Source: Isoperla grammatica
Lineage: Eukaryota; Arthropoda; Insecta; Plecoptera; Perlodidae
Assembly (NCBI GenBank): GCA_945910005.1
Contig: OX246738.1
Span: forward strand, 23,656,186-23,720,185
Length of the DNA: 64,000 nucleotides
Direction of reading: 5' to 3'
The notes below the pieces were generated by a model. That model saw nothing but the letters and a program-made list of their open reading frames with translations. It ran no database searches and had not been told where the DNA came from. Below, piece after piece: positions 46,901 to 58,777 of this stretch. Both the position numbers and the translations under genes were made by a program. Position 1 is the first letter of the stretch. The number at the start of each line of letters is the position of its first letter.

Positions 46901-49900
46901 GGCCTCAAAAAAAGTTTGTTATACAGATCATTTTGTTATAAAGACGTTTGTTATAAAGAAGTTTTACTGAATTTCACATCACTCACTAATCCTTCGATCC
47001 ACTGCGCGAAATGATAACACACGCCATGTCCTAACATTATTGCATTTTTCTGTATAATGCAATCATTATTCAGTATTCTATTATATATTTTGCTATGGTC
47101 AACACAAAATAATTGTATATACTTCATTCGAATGCCCGTAATACAATGTGTCTCATCAATTGTTTTACATTCAAACCAAGGGATGCGAGTCTCGAATTCC
47201 ACGTGGAAACGAAACTTTCGACGATCTGATTCTATGCATGGTATGGCAATTCCGAATTTTCATAGTCTCGAGTTTTGTTTCCGATTTTTCTAGATGTAGA
47301 CAGATCTGTCCTAATTGGGAGTCGAACCGAAATTGTTCGGCTTAATACTCGTGTTTTTTTTTAGTTTTCGGAAACTCGGAATGAACTTTTACAACCACTG
47401 CCACTGGTGTTCGTTTTTTGAAGCAATGTGCATAATATGATTCAAATCCCCATGACATCACGTATTTACACCAAGCCTATACATACAATGCTATAGCCTC
47501 GTGTATCGTAGACATAGTTACATAATATTTCTTATGTCTACTTTCATCGTGGTAAATTATAGACAGCAGTGTCCACCTTTAAATAGGTCTAGTTTCGACA
47601 ATGCGCGTGTTTATGCCCATACTGGTCTAGGTGAGTTCACTTGCACCGAGGCTCAGTATTCTGCATGGGCCGGAACAGAAATGCTGTTTTCCCTTATATG
47701 AACACGTCACGTTGTATTTTCACGTACTACGTACTGCGTCATTTACAAAAGATTGCCCAACTACAAGGTGACACAGAACCAGTATATGCATGGTTCAACC
47801 CAAGATTAACAACGAATCTACAGCCATGATGACAATTCTTCGTTGGCAGTGGCGCATCCGATCCGGTGTAATAATGTATAATAAACTTGCCCCAACGTTG
47901 CGTATTCTCATTCTTAAGAAATCGCAGTCCAATGGTACCAACTTAATTGTCTACTTCTGTAGTTCCTACCATCTAAATAAAACAGGTCCATTAGGGATAA
48001 CTTACGACCTTCGTTTGGTTACCTGGGAGTGAGCGTAAAGGCTGGTCCACACAGATTTTTAAGACATAATGCATAAGCACGGCATAAGGTTTTAAGACGT
48101 TGTTTTAAAAACAACAATGAAAACAATGTCTTAAAACTAAAACTTTCTATGAACGCCAGTACGTGTTTCCTATGATCCAACTTTACGACTACGCGTAAAG
48201 GATGGTCCACACAGATTTTTTAAGCATAAGATTAAAGGTTTAACGCGTAGTCGTAAAGTTGGATCATAGGAAACACGTACTGGCGTTCACACAAAGTTTT
48301 AGTTTTAAGACATTGTTTTCATTGTTGTTCTTAAAACAACGTCTTAAAACCTTAAATCTTATGCTTAAAAAATCTGTGTGGACCAGCCTTTAAACCTAAA
48401 ATCGTATGTCTTAAAAATCTGTGTGGACCAGCCTTTACTAACGAAGCTATGTGCACTCTACTACACGGAAGACTATATATTTACGAATGAATTAAAGACC
48501 ACCAGGAATCTGTTGATTTGCGTTGAAACAGTGTGAATAAAAGGGACAGTAATGAGGTCGGTAGGTGACTATACTTACGTTGGGGCTAGTATAACAACGA
48601 ATCAAGTCACAATTCTTTGTATGGCATCACTGGCAATGCCCCCGTCCGCTCCGGCGCCACGTAACATCAATTTCCTGTTCTTCTCGGCATTGTTACTTTT
48701 AGTGCTTTAAGTGCTATAATATTATATTAGTGATCTATGATTTTAGAAAAAAATATCGCGCATCCTAGTCACTAGCTCTTTTATTGAACTGTGTATAGTC
48801 AGTGGTGTGTTTACTAACATTAGTACTTATAGTTATATAGCTAGCTCTTGCGGTATGTAATGTCTATATTGACGTGTTGAAACTTGTGAACCTCTTGTCT
48901 ACAGATATAACTATCCTAGTAGACATGTCACTTCATTTCATGAGTGGCTTCTGTGGTATATTGTCAGTGATTGAGGACAGTGAGAGTGGGGAGGCTGTAA
49001 TTATTTATTTCGGGGTACAATTTGGGCGCGATAAGATAAATTAATTATTTTTCGGCTGTTTAACAAACGTTCACATCGATGTTTTACATTCATACTGTCT
49101 TCGTGTTTTTGTTGTGATTTCAAGACAAATTTGAACCTTCCTAACAAAATGCGTTTAAAAAGGTAATAGTAAGAAAAAGAACTCTAAACCAGTTGAATAT
49201 AACATGTTCGTTATACTTTAGTAATTCTATCACCTTTCTTCTAAAATGAAACTTGAACATAATTCGATTTCTGGCGACACGGGCGATTGTCGTCAGACGG
49301 GGTGTGTGATTTTTGTCTATTTTTATTTATAAAAAAATCACAATCATGATTTTATTGATTTAAATCAGATTTGTTTGATTAAAATCAACTTTTTGATTTA
49401 AATCTGATTTTTTTTATTTTATTGATTTAAATCTGATTTTTATTGATTTAAATCATCAATATTGCTGTCTCAAAAATATAATAAAATAAATAAAATGAAA
49501 ACAGTTGGCGCACGAGTCACAACTCAATTGTACTTGCAGCTCAAAAAAGAGCACTTTAGTTTGTGAATTTAAAACCACGATTTTTATTAAAAACTACAAT
49601 TTTGATTTCAATCAAATACAACCTATCGTCAGGTAATCAAGGTTGTTAAATTGAGTGTATTTCCTGACAACACGAAGCCATCAGGGACCTAGTTAGGAGT
49701 TAATGGTTGGAAAGAAGAAATGGAGAACCTCATTTCGTCACCTCTTACTACTGGCAGAGTGACCCTGGCAAATGTCATCCGTCTCCAGAAGATTGAGGTG
49801 GAGGGGGGGGGGGGGGGGGGGTGCAAAGAAACGCATCGACCGAACCGAAAAGCACTAGGCTCAACCGCTCAACCAACTCATGCGATCTCGCCATTTCCTG

Positions 49901-52900
49901 ACTGTCACTCGGTTCTTCATACTTGGAGTTGCGCAACGCCTTTTACAGAGATCTCGGCGATGTCACTAACCGAGCCATCCTTCCTGATACAACCTAGATC
50001 GTCGCCTGCAAGGTGGATTGTTAATCCGGTTTTTGAACTCATGGTCTTTTACTACGGTATGTATGTAAGACGCACTTTCAAAGGTTCATAGCTCTCACGA
50101 AACATAGCCTTGGAATGCTATTGTCATGTCTTATTGGTAGCCCACGATGTGCTCACATTGTTTTGTAGGTGTTGATTGATTAATTCGTGTGGGCCCTTGT
50201 TCCTCCATCATCTAAAGCAAGGGGCGCGGTTTGCTAAGGCCCGGTCTTCTAAGTCCCGGACCCTTCTGGCTTCCAAGCCCGGCTCACCAAACCCATGCAT
50301 TACACGTTGCAAAGCGGGCTTTAGAAGACCAACGTGCCGTCCGCTGTGGGAAACACCGGGATACCACCGGCCGGTCTCCTTAGTAGATGATGATCATTCT
50401 TGCTTAACGGCTCTATTATTGCATGAAGATGAGATGTCATGCAAGATGTCATGCAAGATGAAGGTCATGCAATTACAAAAAACCCATGCCTTGTGCGGGA
50501 TTTGAACCCGCGTACGCTTAGGACATACGCTTCTACCGCATGAGCCACCGGACGGCTTATCTCCTTAGGCCCGTCTCCTTTTTCTAACATACATAATAAT
50601 TATGACAAATCCCCCGCACATGACTATAGTGCAATAAGGAGCCGTACGGGTGAACTAAAACAATTTTATGAGGAAATGCGAGAAAAGAATTAACGAACAA
50701 TGAGGAAGACCGATGATATAAGTAGAGAACCTTATAACGTACTGGTCCTAGAAACAAGGGAACCCCAACATGAATGCATCTTTCTTACCCTCTCACTTAG
50801 AAGAGGTTGGGGTTAGACGTGAAAGTGCTGGCTTTAATTTATCTTCAGGTATAATTCCATTTCAAGCGTCAATATACACAATTATTGCTGTAATTTGTTT
50901 CTAAATAAATTAAGTACGTTATTTGGCATAAAGCAATGTCTACTTCAAGCGCTACTACACGCAATAATGGCAGTGCTTTTTGGAGAAGGGGATGACCAGT
51001 ACTATAATATTTATTTTCTTGCACCCGCAGAGCTATGCAGAACTCCCAACTTTAGCAGGTTCATAAAGATAGTAAGTCTCATAGTTCGTAAATTTAATTT
51101 ATATTAATTATGAATTAACCAAAATTATCTAAAGAACTCAATTTCTCAGGAGAAAGTCTATAATATAAAATACCAAATGTGGCTGAATAGTGCAATGGAT
51201 TTACGCTCCAAATATGGAAGACTTTCTCCTCACAGGGATCTTTTAAACAATACCCCTCGCACAAACAAAAATCAAGCTATTGATTAGCCCAAAACTGGTT
51301 CTACTATTATAGGGAGTATTCACGTGACGTCACATCGGCTATATAGAAGGCCACCTATAGTACTATTTCAAGTTTCATTTAGCTGTCAATAGAAGACGAA
51401 TAATATTGTTTACGGGGAAATATGACAAGTTTGAACACGTATATCCCCCGATAAAGTGTACGAAAATGATTATTATATGCTTTTGTAAAACCAAAGTTAG
51501 AGAACAGTTGAATTTGCATCAAACGCCAGCTGAAACATAGTAACAATGAACTACCAATCACAATATGCCATTGTGGCCTCCAATGTGGCCACCATGCGCA
51601 ATACGTGAATACACCCTGGAGTAACGGTAACGCACTACGCATGCACTCACCTCTCTTAGTGCGTCGGTCCAGCATGAGCACGAACTTCTGCTGTGAGCCG
51701 GGGAAGTCGACGGCGTAGAGAGTCTCGACGCTTCCTCTGAGACGCCGGCGTGGTTTGATGTGTTTCATGCTCAGCACGAACTCTTCGTTCTTCACCGACT
51801 CCTCAACCTCCTTGCTGGCTTCTGTTCAACAGAGGATTATCACTTTCAGTACACAATATGTTCAATCTCGTTCTTTCGCGTTGTTACGCTCCACATTCAT
51901 AATTAGTGATAACTAAAGTTGTATCTCCACGTATCATCGTTGAGTGAGTAATGTAGGGGAGAGTCGCAACGCAATCGGCAGTTTGTCTACCGCCTTATGC
52001 TGCCCAACATACTTTAATCGAGTAGTAGAAGTTCGCCAAGCGAAGCGATGACGGAGTTTTCGGCTGTCTTCGTAATCTTCGGTGAAGTAGCCGACCAATC
52101 AGGCTCCGTCATGGCGTCGCTTGGCGAACTTCTACTACCCGACCAAAGTATCTTGGGCAGTAAAAGGCGGTAGACAAACTGCCGATGGCGTGGGGCCTCT
52201 ACCCTATATTACTCACTCAACGGTGTCATGCTTACGAAATAGCTGAATCCAATAGTACAGCAATATGTGAGACATCCACAATACCCAACGACATGAAACA
52301 AAAGTTCCGTCGCGAGCTGTAAAATTCTCAGAAGAGACGATCGCTCCACGTGATCTATTTCAACGGAATTCGCCACGGAATTTCTCGATTCCTGCTTGCT
52401 ACTGTCACAGCGTAGAGTGTGCCTAGACAACGCCTATCAACAGACACGCTGATTGTATCACAACAGTGTATTCCACGTAGAGATTGCAGTGCGTAGTTGC
52501 ATTTCTCTGCCACTGTCTACTTCTACCCACCACTTGTGGCGAGTGCAAAGACTTTAAGGCACGTCTTGACAGGTATATTTCACATACTATCTTTTGCACT
52601 CGCCACAAGGGGTGGGTGGAAGTAGACAGTGGCAGAGAAATGCAACTACGCACTGCAATCTCTACGTGGAAAACACTTGACAATCCAGGAGGCATGAGAA
52701 CGAGATGCAACTAGATGTTGGTTGGTAGGTGTCGCATACGTCACTTCACTATTATTATAGTACATGACGACACCACCTGCAAGCTAACGCGACGGAAGTA
52801 TAATGTTCTACTTCTCTATAGTTCCTAAACCATCTACTTGAAACAGGTACACGAGGGATAATTTACAACCTTGCGTTGTGCTGCACAACTCACAACTTGT

Positions 52901-55900
52901 GCACCTGGAAATTCCTAACACAGCGAGTATGAAGTTTGTGCACTCAAAGATTGCCTTTACGAATGTGTGAAAGAACGCCAGGCATCCTTTGATTTCTGTT
53001 GAAACAGCGTGCATGAAGGGGCAGAAGTCTATATGACACTATAGTTACGTTGGGGGTAGTACGTTATTGTTTATTATTGTTATCTGTTTTTAATCTGCTA
53101 TAAAAACGTATGCTACATTATTTAATTAAATATGTATATGTAGCCTCGTACAGAGCATACATTTAGCAGAGGCGTGATGACATATAATCGTAACCTATTA
53201 TGCATTGTTTTATTATTGTAAGTTGTTCCTTATGGTGTTATGTATACGTAATATACAATGATATATACGCTTATTTACTGCGTATAATGTGAGAAGGGCA
53301 CTAAGGCAAATAATCATAACGGATAATACCGATAGAGGTGGCTCAGCGGTTAAACGCGAGACTCTAATTCGGGAGGTCGCCGGTTCGATTCCGGTCACCG
53401 GCAGTCCTGACTGGAAGTTTTCCCGAGGTTTTCCTCAGTCGTAAAGGTGATTGTTGGGATTGACTCATACTATCAGCCCTCGGACATTTCTTTCAAACTA
53501 TCCAAACACCCTAATAACCTAGTTAGTCGCCTGAAGAGGGGCACATCAGGTAAAGCTGGTGTGCACCCTATAAGGGGGATTCCTACGAAAAATTATTATT
53601 ATTATAACGGATTTGAACTCAGGTTTCTTGTTTCTATCGGGATTAAAAGTTCTAGTCTGATTTGTATTCCCTAATTTCCTTGCGAATATATGTATTTTTC
53701 ATTGGGGATACCTCTATTTTTTAATTTCAATGGAACAACACAATCTGACATCATTGCATTATTAAATCTATAAAATATGCAGAATTTGTATTTGAATCGT
53801 AAACATATCGTTTCTAATTCGTGTTATTATTATTAAAACCTGCCACTGAAATAATGTCCATCTGTGATCCAATCTTTACAACAGATATGTTGATGCCTGC
53901 ACGGTTGACACTGCATCTTGTTGTGTATATAGCGGCGCGTTTGGTGACTGTGGACTGGGTACACTGACTGGTGCGTTACAGAATTAGTAGTTAATTATGA
54001 TATGATGTCACTGAAGTGACCACATATTCAGGGTTAAGTATAATAATTTATTACGGTCGGTAATACGAACACTTGCATTTACGTCAGTATAATGGTGATA
54101 AATTTGTTTGTAGAATTAGTATAAATAAAGGCATCTTATTCGCGTCGAGTGCGGTCAGTTGCATATATTCAGTTGGTCAGTTGCACATTCAGTTGATCAG
54201 TGTGCATCGGCAGATTGTGTGAAGATCTTTCGAGACTAATGAAAATGAAAAAGACACTAGGTGTGAAATACGTATTAAATAATTGGTTGGCTTGGATGGA
54301 AGATATAACCGAACAGACGGTGGAAATGGAGAACAGAACCGAAGATATATAAAATAGTGTAATACATTTAGAACGACAGTAAATATTCTTGGCATGAGTA
54401 GACAGTAGAATTAACAACTTGGTTTTGAATAAATTAGGTGTAAGGATAAAACATGTTTATCTGCCGGTACAAGAAAACTAAAACATGAGATATGAAAAAA
54501 ATAAAACATTTTAATAAAATGTGGCAAAGAAAGGAGAAGAAATGAAAACGTTGTTTTAAAGTGCAAACTATGATATTTGAATTCAATAAAATGAAATTTA
54601 GAATATATTATAGTTATATAAAGTTAGTTTACATTCAGGTAACTGAAATAGATGATTTTTCAAATTTTGTATGGTATTACGTCACCCATTTACAAGAAAC
54701 TGATTTTTAGTGGGTTAAAAAAGTTACATATACACCAGTACAATACAGACATATAAGTCAATCATCTGTATTAATATGTAGATCATGTTTAAAATTTTAA
54801 ATTTATTTTGACAAATCGTAGCCCGAACCGGGATCGAGCCCTGGAGAAGGCAGCAATAGACCCACAAGACCAACGAGTTACAATGTACTAAAAGACACTT
54901 CGATGGACCTGACATCAACACGGGTCTTATGTAAGCTCAGCCAACAGGTTAGCCAGCCCACGGTTGACCCTCGCTCCAGCTTGATTGTGTTACGCCCATT
55001 GCATGGTAGGCCTACTATACGCACATAAACATCTTCTGTAATGTCTATGGGTACGCACTTCGCACTACGGAGGTCCTATCATTGAAAACTATTTTGTTTG
55101 TGCATGCGTGTGTGCAATTATTTATTAATTAGTAGGTATATTAATTAATAATGAATAAATAAATAAGTGAATTAATTAATTAATTAATAACTAGGCTAAA
55201 TAAATAAATAAATTTAATTCAATTTCGTACTCCACAATTTTGTGATCACACGACGTCGGGAAGTGTTTGGAAGAAAGGGACATGGGACCAATAGGGCGTA
55301 AAGGGGACGAATAGGGAAAGGGTATGACGTATGGACTCCTTTCGTCTGGCTTCTACCCCTCGGCTCTCTGCGGCTAGGGTGGCCAGCATGCGCTTCTTGT
55401 TTAAAAAAAAATATTTTTTCCTGTAATATTATTTTAGAAATTAAAACCCCCAGACCAGTGGCGTAACTAGGAATTCTTCCCGGGGGAGGGGATTCAGTAG
55501 GAGAAAGCAAGGTGTGGGAATAGCAAAGGGTTTGGGGCGAAGCCCCAGCCGTAGGAGGCCTTCTCGCCAAAGGCGATTTTTTTCAGACTATTATTAATAT
55601 TTCGTGCTGAATGATGTATTTATGTTGGTTCAAATGTATGCGATAGGCACACGCTTGTTCCTAACACAAATATATGAATCTATCATCTATCATTGAAATA
55701 TCAACCTCGATGTAGTTTCGCGGGGATGGGAGGGGGTCGAACCCCCTAACCGCCTCTCCTCTAGTTACGCTACTGCCCCAGACCGAACCGTCAACCGGGA
55801 ATCGAACCCTGTGTCTTATGGTGCCTGCATTAGAAGCAAGAATGAAACTCTTGTCGATGTTTGAGCTGCAGGGACCGGCCCGACCAAGGGACGCGCCCGA

Positions 55901-58743
55901 ACACCCACATGCATGAAGTCGACCTTCGCGCCTCGATCGTACAAGGTGTGGTCACCCACCCACACTCACTCGGTACCCCCTTCCACGCCCGTCATGTTTA
56001 CTGCCAGGTAACGCAGTTAGGCCCAGTCCCACCACAGTTTTTAACCGGAAGTTAAATTTAAACCGTACCATCACCAATTTGTGCTAAAAAATTCTTAGTT
56101 TTATTTTCATATTTTACTTATATAGTAGTTTATTGTTGCTCCACAAAACCACTAAATCCTGTCTATATAAATTATAAGCGATCAATGTTCAATGCAATAA
56201 ATTTTGAAGATTTCGGGTCGCGCACTTGTAAGTGAAACTTTTTTTTATTATTAGTAGAAGTATTAGGAAGTTGTCCTCTAACAGCACCTCTGAACGTCAA
56301 CTGGAACACAATCTTTCATCTTTGGGAAAGATTAGTAATACTTTTTCGTAGGAATCCCTCCTATAGGGTGCACACCAGCTTTATCTGACGTGCCCCTCTT
56401 CATGTGACTAAACTGGGTATATAAGCGTGTTTGGATAGTTGGAAAGGAATGTCCGAGGGCTTATAGTAGGACTCAGTTTCAGCATTCGCCTTTACGACTG
56501 AGGAAAACCTCGGGAAAAACCTTTAATAAGAACTGCTGATGTCCGTAATCGAACCGGCGACCTTCCGAATTAGAGTCTCGCGTCTTACCGCTGAGCCACC
56601 TCTATCGGTGAGCAGGATTATACATGGTCATTGCTAGACAACACAAGTATACGTTGCACATAGAAGGCCTTCGCTATTCATAGTTCCCACGTGACGTCAC
56701 AGCGGCCATGATTGTGACACAATTGATGAGGACCAATCCTAGATCATTGGCAAATACTATTCAAATTCGATAAATAAGCCTAATTTAGGATTTAAAAAGT
56801 AAAAATAAGTAATAAAACAATTAAACATTACAACACATACCAATTTTATTTAAAAAAAACACGCCGAATTTTAAAGAACTGCGAATTTCTGTGTTCTACC
56901 ACAACAGCCTTCAATTGTTTCTCCATGGCAACGTCAAAGTTTGATCACAAATGTGGCCGCCACGCGCAAAGATGTGACGTACGTGCAACCTATGAATAAG
57001 TTACTCCAGGGGTGCCCAGAAATTGACCCCCCCCCCCTCCCCCCCCACCACCATCCTGGACATTTCGTGAAGTACAAAACTAAATGTTGTGATGTTCTGT
57101 GGCTCGTTGGCCTTGCGGGTTTATTGTTGTTCCAATGCATCAAGAAGGCCTACAGTGGTCGTTCCCCCGTTCGGGCTGAAGTTTTTTAATTTCGGAGTTT
57201 GCCTTCAATCTTTCTGCATATATTGGCAGTGGCAAGCATGCATACGGAGACCGTAGCTGTCATGGGTACGAAACAAGTAATGTCCCTCACTGAAAATCAG
57301 TTCTTGTAAATGAGCTGAGTGCATTGGTAGACAATTAATAAAAACGTATTGATTTAAATGTATATACTTCCATATAATAACTTTTTTAAATTAAACACAA
57401 ATTTATATTTACGAAACAAACTGTATACATTAATCAAAAGTTAAAATGTTTATTTTTTACGATACGGAGTGCAGGTCTTGTAGTTTAAATTGCTAAGTAA
57501 TTGCACGGGTTGATCCGGACGCACTTTGACCACTTGTTTCAGTTCAAGGCTGATGCGGGAATATCCTTTCTTCTTGCCCGACAGCTCCATGATCACATAA
57601 TCAATGTTTTCAATTGCCGGGTATTCCAAGCCTCATCATAACATTATTTATAGAAGTCTTATATTTATTGCTGTATATTTGTATTTCAGGCATTTTAGAC
57701 AATACGCCTGGAAATATGTCCGCCTTGGACACTGACGGGCTACTCATGTGGAAGTGAGAACAAGACCAGTTTATTCACACCAACATATAGTGGCAAGAGA
57801 AATTATATTGAAAGTATGATTGATGATGGTGATAATGACGATGAAAGTATGAAGCCAAATCAATATAATAAATGCAATTAGTTAAACCACAAAGTGTATA
57901 TGATTAGTTATCTGTGTTGTTATATCTATTTCAATCCTACTTCCTAAATAATACTGCGGTTAATGTTAACGTTACACTCACCATACACTCTACAAACCAA
58001 TTAACGCATAATTTTTTATGAACGAGAATAATTAATGTTGTCTTTGTTTCCATTAAAGTAAATATCGTTAACAATTTCTATTTCCTTGTAAACTGGCATG
58101 TGACGTCAATCCGTCATCATCATGTGAACAAATGGTTATTATAAATGAAAAAAATATAAAAAAAAATTTAGAAAAATGGAAACCTTTCCAAAGACGAGAA
58201 GACCAACATTAGATTTATCGTATTGCAATATTATTATTATAAGAATTATTATTTCTTTATTTATATCACAACACATTATTACAATGTGAAGGTAGATCAT
58301 ACCCAATCACCAGAAAAGGGCCCCGTTTTAAAAGTGAATGGGTCTCCCAGATCTCTCGTCAAATTTTGCAGTCGATTTTTTACCCATTTCTATCGTACCG
58401 GTTTTCTTCGAATTTTGCATACGAGCCCATTTTCGATGACAATTCTTGTAATTATATTTGTCCTGAAAAGACGTTTTGAAGGGGGGGGGGGGGGGGGGGG
58501 GGGCACGTCAAATTCTGCAATCGTTTTTTGACCCTATTCTACCGTCCCGATTTCCTTTAAATTTTGCATTCGAGCCCATTTTTGATGACGATGCATATCT
58601 TACATTTGGGAGGGTGGTGGGAAGTTTGGTCTCGTACCGCGCGTCGTTGGTGAAAAATTAATTGCAAAAATTCGTTAAGACTAAAACAATATATGTAATA
58701 CAAGTTCGGTATTTCATATATTAATATAAATATTAGTATTAAT

Positions 58744-58777
<34 letters not shown>

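Noticed and set aside
53331..53403. tRNA gene on the plus strand
   Set aside because: It forms the head of a 279-bp SINE with an ATT tail and target duplication, and has a second copy at 56.5 kb.
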